DNA of 6,119 nt from Candidatus Bathyarchaeota archaeon. Lineage in GTDB: Archaea; Thermoproteota; Bathyarchaeia; 40CM-2-53-6; FEN-987. Below are positions 1 to 4,053 of the stretch, one piece after another (position 1 is the first letter of the stretch; every line of letters begins with the position of its first letter). The notes below the pieces were generated by a model. That model was given only the letters and a program-made list of their open reading frames with translations. It made no database searches and was not told the DNA's origin. Both the position numbers and the translations under genes were made by a program. The stretch is taken from assembly GCA_022865625.1 (NCBI GenBank), contig JALHTB010000115.1:1-6119 (forward strand), read 5' to 3'.

Positions 1-122
1 CTGTTCGTGATCGAGTGTACCTCTACGTTGTCAGAGACGGAATGCGCCTCGCCCAAGATGCTCGACTCAGAGAAGGCGACGAGCTGCTTGTCTTCCCTCC
101 AGTCACCGGGGGTCGATGCTAA
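1..122 (+). CDS. MoaD/ThiS-like small sulfur-carrier protein, C-terminal part (5' end outside window)
   Basis: Reading from base 3 gives 39 residues to a TAA at 120-122. The tail runs V-V-R-D-G-M-R-L, then L-R-E-G-D-E-L-L-V-F-P-P-V-T-G-G-R-C. The 'L-x-[ED]-G-D-E-[LV]-x-[VIF]-[FI]-P-P-V-[AST]-G-G' end is the hallmark of the MoaD/ThiS ubiquitin-like fold. In that family the terminal glycine is adenylylated and thiocarboxylated to donate sulfur, for example to molybdopterin. The complete paralogue in this window (about 2419-2685) aligns well across this tail. The oddity is two residues, Arg-Cys, after the Gly-Gly, which would block activation unless they are removed. The arginine codon CGA (114-116) is one C-to-T change from a TGA that would end the protein exactly at Gly-Gly. 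The next gene starts three bases after the stop, so the two are probably co-transcribed. Family assignment is firm; function in this operon is inferred. Confidence 0.85.
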   Translation, partial: VRDRVYLYVVRDGMRLAQDARLREGDELLVFPPVTGGRC

Positions 123-125
123 GAA

Positions 126-2402
126 ATGAGCACTCTACGCTGGGTTGGAAAGGACGTAACGAAACCGGATGCTATCGACAAGGCGACAGGGCGAGCGAAA
201 TACTACTCGGATCTCCATCTCAAGGATATGCTCTATGGGAGAGTTCTGAGAGCCAACCGCCCTCATGCAATAATCAAACGAATCGACAGTTCACGTGCGC
301 TCGCCTTGAGAGGCGTCGTCGCTGTTCTCACGTACAAGGATATCCAGGGAGAGAACCGTTACGGGATCGTGACTCCTGATCAACCCGTCCTCTGCGAAGA
401 CAAGGTCCGCTACGAGGGCGATGCCGTTGCGCTCGTTGCAGCGGAAGACCCTGAGACAGCCGAGCGCACACTCAGTCTGATCGATGTCGAGTATGAACCG
501 TTACCAGTAGTCTCAGATGCAGTCGAGGCGATCAGGCCTGACTCCCCGCGAGTCCACGAGGCTGGCAACATCTACCGACACGCACACATCAGAAACGGCG
601 ACGTAGAATCCGCATTCAGGAAATGCGCCGTCGTGGTCGAGAACACGTACCGAACCGGCCGCCAGATGCACATGTTCCTAGAGACCGAGGCCGGCGTCGG
701 ATTCCTAGACGAGAATGGGAACGTTGTCCTCCATGTTGGAGGACAATCACCGTACCGAGACCAACTTCAGATCGCGAGGGCGCTCGGAATCCCACGCGAG
801 AAGATCCGCGTCGTCTCATCAATAGTCGGCGGCGCCTTCGGCGGAAAAGACGAGGTCACCGTCCAGATCCAACTTGCTTTACTGGCATTGAAGACTAGAC
901 GCCCCGTCAAGATGGTGCTCTCGCGAGAGGAATCCGGAATCTCTGGCCTGAAACGCCATCCCGTGATCGTCACCGTCAAGACCGGTGTTCTTTCAGACGG
1001 AAAGCTACTCGCAAATCAGGTCAAGATCGTGTCTGACACCGGCGCCTACGCGTCTCTTGGCGGAACAATCCTCGACGTCAGCATGGAGACCTGCTGCGGC
1101 CCGTACAACATTCCCAACATTGACATCGACGCTTACTGTGTTTACACAAACAACGGCTTCTCAGGCGCATTCCGAGGATTCGGCGGACCACAAGTACAAT
1201 TCGCCATGGAATCCCAGATGGACATAATCGCCGAGAAACTCAACATCGACAGACTCGAAATCAGGAAACGAAACGTCATCCACGAAGACGAAGTCAGCAG
1301 TTTCGGCGTCAAGATTCCCGGAAGCATAGGAATCAGTCAGACCCTTGAGGTTGCATCCAAGTCAGATCTCTGGACTCAGAAAGACGTTCTGAAGTCAAAG
1401 CCATCGGAGCCCTGGTGCAAGAGAGGACTTGGAATCGCCTGTGCAGTGAAGGGTTTCACATTTGGTGCGCTTCCAGATTTTGGAGCTGCATCGGTCACAC
1501 TCAATCAGGATGGCTCGTTCACTGTCGGTGTGAGCTGTCCCGACATGGGACAAGGCAACATGACAGCATACGCACAAATCGCCGCGGAGGAACTGCGTTG
1601 CGGATTCGAAGACGTACACGTAGCCATTGCAGATACAGCACTTGGTCCTGATACAGGAAGTTCATCGGCCTCACGATCTGTGTACGTGGGAGGAAACGCG
1701 ATAATCAGGGCCGCTCAGAAGATGCGTGCGCTCCTCATTTCATACGCCGCCGAGACGCTCGGCGTACCTAAGAGCGGACTCGAATGCCAGGATGGAGCAG
1801 TCGTTGCCACTGGTGATTCGAAGCGTAGGAGTGAGTATGCATCCGTTGCGAAACATGCTAACCTCGGAGGCAAGGAGGTTCGGGTGGAAGCCGGGTTTGA
1901 GGTTCCAAGGTTCGAGCGCCCCGTCGAAGGAAGTATCGAGATTCCACACTGGGCGTTCATGTATGCAACTGCCATAGCGCTCGTTGAAGTCGACACGTTG
2001 ACTGGAAGCACGAAGGTGCTACGATTTCTGGTAGTGCCAGACGCGGGCAAGGTGATCAACCCGCAGAACCTCAGGGGGCAATGTGAGGGCGCGATTGTGC
2101 AGGGCCTCGGATACGCCCTCATGGAAGACGCGATCATACAAGACGGACGGATCAAGACGCCTAACTTCACCACTTATCTGATCCCAACAATCAAGGACAG
2201 TCCGGACATCGAAGTTGTGCCGGTGGAGACTTTCGAGAAGAGCGGCCCATTCGGAGCTAAAGGAGTGGGTGAGATCGCGCTCATACCCGTCGCGCCGGCG
2301 ATTGCGAACGCTATCTACGATGCGGTTGGTGTTCGATCATTCACCCTGCCGATGACGGCTGAGCGTGTGTTCAAGTCTCTACGAGCCAGCAAGACGAGCT
2401 GA
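126..2402 (+). CDS. Molybdopterin-binding large subunit, xanthine dehydrogenase/aldehyde oxidase family (first copy)
   Basis: Complete 758-residue catalytic subunit of a molybdenum hydroxylase, the usual length for the separate large subunit in prokaryotes. The N-terminal domain opens V-G-K-D-V-T-K-P-D-A-I-D-K-A-T-G, the typical family start, which supports the ATG at 126. Cofactor-contacting motifs are intact: GGAFGGK (235-241), AFRGFGGPQ (348-356), MGQG (474-477), SASRS (514-518), EGAIVQG (654-660) and GVGE (713-716). Glu716 matches the catalytic base (Glu1261 of bovine xanthine oxidase). There is no CoxL-type Cys loop, so this is not carbon monoxide dehydrogenase. Aligned without gaps to the bovine enzyme from memory, the substrate-binding Arg880 position is Val318 and the Glu802 position is Asp242, arguing against xanthine as substrate. 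No signal peptide is evident, so it is probably cytoplasmic. The only G-rich stretch upstream (108-113) lies 12 bases from the ATG, so translation may be coupled to the preceding MoaD gene. It probably pairs with the FAD and Fe-S subunits downstream or with others outside the window. Substrate unknown. Confidence 0.95.
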   Translation: MSTLRWVGKDVTKPDAIDKATGRAKYYSDLHLKDMLYGRVLRANRPHAIIKRIDSSRALALRGVVAVLTYKDIQGENRYGIVTPDQPVLCEDKVRYEGDAVALVAAEDPETAERTLSLIDVEYEPLPVVSDAVEAIRPDSPRVHEAGNIYRHAHIRNGDVESAFRKCAVVVENTYRTGRQMHMFLETEAGVGFLDENGNVVLHVGGQSPYRDQLQIARALGIPREKIRVVSSIVGGAFGGKDEVTVQIQLALLALKTRRPVKMVLSREESGISGLKRHPVIVTVKTGVLSDGKLLANQVKIVSDTGAYASLGGTILDVSMETCCGPYNIPNIDIDAYCVYTNNGFSGAFRGFGGPQVQFAMESQMDIIAEKLNIDRLEIRKRNVIHEDEVSSFGVKIPGSIGISQTLEVASKSDLWTQKDVLKSKPSEPWCKRGLGIACAVKGFTFGALPDFGAASVTLNQDGSFTVGVSCPDMGQGNMTAYAQIAAEELRCGFEDVHVAIADTALGPDTGSSSASRSVYVGGNAIIRAAQKMRALLISYAAETLGVPKSGLECQDGAVVATGDSKRRSEYASVAKHANLGGKEVRVEAGFEVPRFERPVEGSIEIPHWAFMYATAIALVEVDTLTGSTKVLRFLVVPDAGKVINPQNLRGQCEGAIVQGLGYALMEDAIIQDGRIKTPNFTTYLIPTIKDSPDIEVVPVETFEKSGPFGAKGVGEIALIPVAPAIANAIYDAVGVRSFTLPMTAERVFKSLRASKTS
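724..746 (+). repeat. Perfect inverted repeat (10-bp arms, 3-base loop) inside the first large-subunit gene
   Basis: The left arm TTGTCCTCCA (724-733) and right arm TGGAGGACAA (737-746) are exact reverse complements around the loop TGT; a G-U pair (723/747) could extend the stem in RNA. The right arm holds a GGAGGA Shine-Dalgarno-like hexamer and the left arm its complement. The repeat lies in codons for a loop-like N-V-V-L-H-V-G-G stretch. It is seen directly in the sequence; any function is unproven, and it may be coincidental. Confidence 0.6.
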
Positions 2403-2418
2403 CCTGACATTGGCATCA

Positions 2419-2685
2419 GTGAAGGTTAGACTCTTTCACCAGCTGAGAACCGCTGAGGGGAAAGGAGAAGTAACAATCACAGCAAGCACCGTCGGCGAAC
2501 TCCTGCGGACTCTAGCCGAGAGATACAGCGAGTCAGCCAGAAACGTGCTATTTGACGCCAAAGGTAACTTTCGAGACTACGCGTTCGTGTACATCAACAA
2601 TACTCTGCAGAAACCAGTTGATATGTCAGTTCCGCTCAAAGACGGCGACATCATATTGGTCATTCCGCCGGTGAGCGGGGGATGA
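2419..2685 (+). CDS. MoaD/ThiS-like small sulfur-carrier protein (complete, ends Gly-Gly)
   Basis: An 88-residue beta-grasp protein if started at GTG 2419. It begins M-K-V-R-L-F-H-Q-L-R, then T-V-G-E-L-L-R-T-L-A-E-R-Y, a central F-V-Y-I-N-N strand, and ends L-K-D-G-D-I-I-L-V-I-P-P-V-S-G-G-stop. All are standard MoaD-family landmarks, and the exposed terminal Gly-Gly is what an E1-like MoeB/ThiF enzyme activates to a thiocarboxylate. Known members supply the dithiolene sulfur of molybdopterin or act as other sulfur carriers or protein modifiers. Position between the large-subunit and FAD genes suggests service to cofactor assembly for these enzymes, which is inference. The start is uncertain: TTG 2410 (91 residues) is nearly as good, and ATG 2365 (106 residues) would overlap the previous gene and add a tail unlike the family. 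No strong ribosome-binding site precedes any of them. GTG 2419 was chosen because it puts the first beta strand at the N terminus, as in homologues. Confidence 0.9.
   Translation: MKVRLFHQLRTAEGKGEVTITASTVGELLRTLAERYSESARNVLFDAKGNFRDYAFVYINNTLQKPVDMSVPLKDGDIILVIPPVSGG
2677..2682 (+). promoter_or_regulatory. Ribosome-binding site of the FAD subunit gene, formed by the Gly-Gly codons of the MoaD gene
   Basis: GGGGGA ends six bases before the ATG at 2689 and lies within GGGGGATGA, close to the GGAGGTGA consensus. The same six bases are the last two sense codons (GGG GGA, Gly-Gly) of the MoaD-like gene. Translation of the FAD subunit is therefore likely coupled to completion of the sulfur-carrier protein. 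Spacing and sequence are seen; the coupling is inferred. Confidence 0.6.
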
Positions 2686-2688
2686 CGC

Positions 2689-3564
2689 ATGCCTGGATTC
2701 AACGTCTACGTTCCGCTGAGCCTTGACGATGCACTCCGATATCTCGAAGAGAACCCTACTGACACGCTCCCGATAGCGGGCTCAACAGATCTTCTACCAC
2801 GCATCAAGAGGAAACAGGTGTCCGTCAGGAACTTGGTCGACCTCTCAGGACTCACGGTACTCAAGTACATCAAGCGGGATCAAAGCAAGATCCGCATCGG
2901 CGCGTTGTCAACAATTGCAGATCTGGAAGAACAAAGAGACGATTCCGCTTCGGGCAGACTCCTAAACGACGTGACTAAGAAGTTTGGATCCCCCAACATC
3001 AGAAGCGTTGCCACGGTCGGCGGAAATATTTGTGCGGCATCCTCGTCCGAGGATTTGATCCCCGTCTTCCTTGCGCTCGACGCGGAAGTGAGAGCGGTTA
3101 GCAGAAACGGAGCGCGAGAGATGCCTCTGAAGGAATTCATTGCTGCAAAACGGAAGACTGCTCTGCAGCCTGATGAGATACTTGCTGAGATCTCCTTCTC
3201 CGAACTCAACGCTAGAAGCGCATGTTCATTTCAAAAACTTGGAATACGGAATACTCTGATCATTGCGCTTGTGTCCGTTGCAGTTTTACTCGAAGTAGAC
3301 GAGACCCGTTCCAATATCAAGTCTGCACGGATTGCCCTGAACCGTCTCAGATGGAAGATCCCGCAAAGAGCAGAGAGCGTCGAAGAGGAACTCCTCGGCC
3401 AGAGGTTGAACGAGCAGACGATCAGGAACGCAACAGAGATGCTTGGAGACGAGCTGATGTTGACGTCCGATTTTCGAGCCTCAGCCGACTACAGGCATGA
3501 GGCAGCAAAGGTACTGTTTCGTCGTGCGCTCACCGAATGTCAGGCGAGTATCATCAGGAAGTGA
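2689..3564 (+). CDS. FAD-binding medium subunit of a molybdenum hydroxylase (CoxM/XdhB type)
   Basis: Complete 291-residue flavoprotein subunit, the normal size for this family. It takes electrons from the [2Fe-2S] small subunit to FAD and on to NAD+, a quinone or another acceptor. Visible landmarks are the N-terminal Y-V-P-L-S-L-D-D-A-L, the first FAD-phosphate loop I-A-G-S-T-D-L-L-P (29-37; most relatives have A-G-G-T-D), the second loop S-V-A-T-V-G-G-N-I (106-114), E-D-L-I-P (121-125), the K-L-G-I-R segment (183-187), and the C-terminal D-Y-R-H-E-A-A-K-V-L-F-R-R-A-L (267-281) of the CO-dehydrogenase flavoprotein C-terminal domain. There is no extra Cys-rich insert, so it is not the 4Fe-4S type found in 4-hydroxybenzoyl-CoA reductase. 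It starts three bases after the MoaD stop with a good ribosome-binding site and is followed six bases later by the Fe-S subunit. It is the only FAD subunit visible for two large subunits. Confidence 0.95.
   Translation: MPGFNVYVPLSLDDALRYLEENPTDTLPIAGSTDLLPRIKRKQVSVRNLVDLSGLTVLKYIKRDQSKIRIGALSTIADLEEQRDDSASGRLLNDVTKKFGSPNIRSVATVGGNICAASSSEDLIPVFLALDAEVRAVSRNGAREMPLKEFIAAKRKTALQPDEILAEISFSELNARSACSFQKLGIRNTLIIALVSVAVLLEVDETRSNIKSARIALNRLRWKIPQRAESVEEELLGQRLNEQTIRNATEMLGDELMLTSDFRASADYRHEAAKVLFRRALTECQASIIRK
3557..3564 (+). promoter_or_regulatory. Ribosome-binding site deciding the TTG start of the Fe-S subunit
   Basis: GGAAGTGA, one mismatch from GGAGGTGA, ends six bases before TTG 3571 and includes the stop codon of the FAD gene. 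An in-frame stop at 3562-3564 and no intervening start codon make TTG the earliest possible start. The next in-frame candidate (GTG 3598) would remove the first beta strand of the ferredoxin domain. Confidence 0.65.
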
Positions 3565-3570
3565 GAGCAG

Positions 3571-4053
3571 TTGGCCAAGCATACCATAAGACTCAACGTG
3601 AACGGCAAAGATCACGCACTCATCGTCGATTCCACAGAAAGACTACTCGACGTGCTCAGAGACCGACTGAACCTGAAAGGAGTGAAAGAGGGCTGTGGAA
3701 CCGGAGACTGCGGTGCATGTACAGTAATCATGGATGGTCACCTCGTCAACTCATGCTTGGTGCTGGCAGTGCAAGCAAGGGACAAGAGATTCACCACAAT
3801 TGAAGGCGTCGGTACACGCGAGAAACTCCACCCCGTCCAGAAGGCGATAATGAAGTACAACGCGGCGCAATGCGGCTTCTGCATTCCCGCTATGGTTCTG
3901 GCGGGTAAGAATCTGCTCGATCATAACCCAACTCCTTCGAGAGAGGAAATCAAAGAAGCGATCAGCGGAGTCCTCTGCCGCTGCACGGGATACTACAAGC
4001 TTGTTACATCCATCCAAGAAGCGGCCGGGGAGATGTCGGGAGTGAAAGCATGA
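3571..4053 (+). CDS. [2Fe-2S] small subunit of a molybdenum hydroxylase (CoxS/XdhC-type iron-sulfur subunit)
   Basis: A 160-residue subunit carrying two [2Fe-2S] clusters between the Mo centre and FAD. The N-terminal plant-type ferredoxin domain ligates its cluster through Cys42, Cys47, Cys50 and Cys62 (C-G-T-G-D-C-G-A-C, then N-S-C). The C-terminal four-helix domain holds the second cluster through Cys101, Cys104, Cys136 and Cys138 (Q-C-G-F-C and C-R-C-T-G). Gln100, next to the second cluster, is the conserved residue that contacts the pterin in relatives. All eight ligands are present and the length is typical, so the protein should be functional. The start is an uncommon TTG, giving M-A-K-H-T-I-R-L-N-V-N-G, supported by its ribosome-binding site and by an upstream in-frame stop. 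The gene overlaps the next large subunit by ATGA, which argues that this pair is made in balanced amounts and assembles together. Confidence 0.96.
   Translation: MAKHTIRLNVNGKDHALIVDSTERLLDVLRDRLNLKGVKEGCGTGDCGACTVIMDGHLVNSCLVLAVQARDKRFTTIEGVGTREKLHPVQKAIMKYNAAQCGFCIPAMVLAGKNLLDHNPTPSREEIKEAISGVLCRCTGYYKLVTSIQEAAGEMSGVKA
4038..4045 (+). promoter_or_regulatory. Ribosome-binding site of the second large-subunit gene
   Basis: GGGAGTGA lies four bases before ATG 4050, inside the last codons of the Fe-S gene. Together with the ATGA stop-start overlap (4050-4053) it supports coupled translation and fixes the start of the downstream gene. Confidence 0.6.

Noticed and set aside
116..379. ATG at 116 opening an 87-codon frame
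   Set aside because: It overlaps the first large-subunit gene in another frame and its product resembles nothing known; the ATG arises from the CGA-TGC codons of the MoaD tail.
1167..1193. Possible aerobic carbon monoxide dehydrogenase (CoxL)
   Set aside because: The three-subunit set is CoxMSL-like, but both large subunits have the AFRGFG/SFRGFG loop rather than the AYxCSFR or AYRGAGR loop of CoxL forms I and II.
1743..1766. Partial inverted repeat TACGCCG / CGGCGTA in the first large-subunit gene
   Set aside because: A 7-bp stem with a 10-base loop in GC-rich coding DNA is within chance expectation and has no U-tract, so it is not a terminator.
1715..2173. Antisense open frame of 152 codons
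   Set aside because: It lies wholly inside the first large-subunit gene, which shows conserved motifs throughout; the antisense product is rich in Ser/Thr/Arg with no recognisable domain and no ribosome-binding context.
2403..2418. Possible promoter or terminator between the first large subunit and the second MoaD gene
   Set aside because: Only 16 bases separate the genes (7 if TTG 2410 is the start), with no TATA/-10-like element, hairpin or T-run; read-through is expected.
2689..3564. Possible 4-hydroxybenzoyl-CoA reductase beta subunit
   Set aside because: That subunit carries an inserted Cys-rich loop binding a [4Fe-4S] cluster; only three scattered cysteines (115, 179, 284) are present here and the length is that of the simple FAD subunit.
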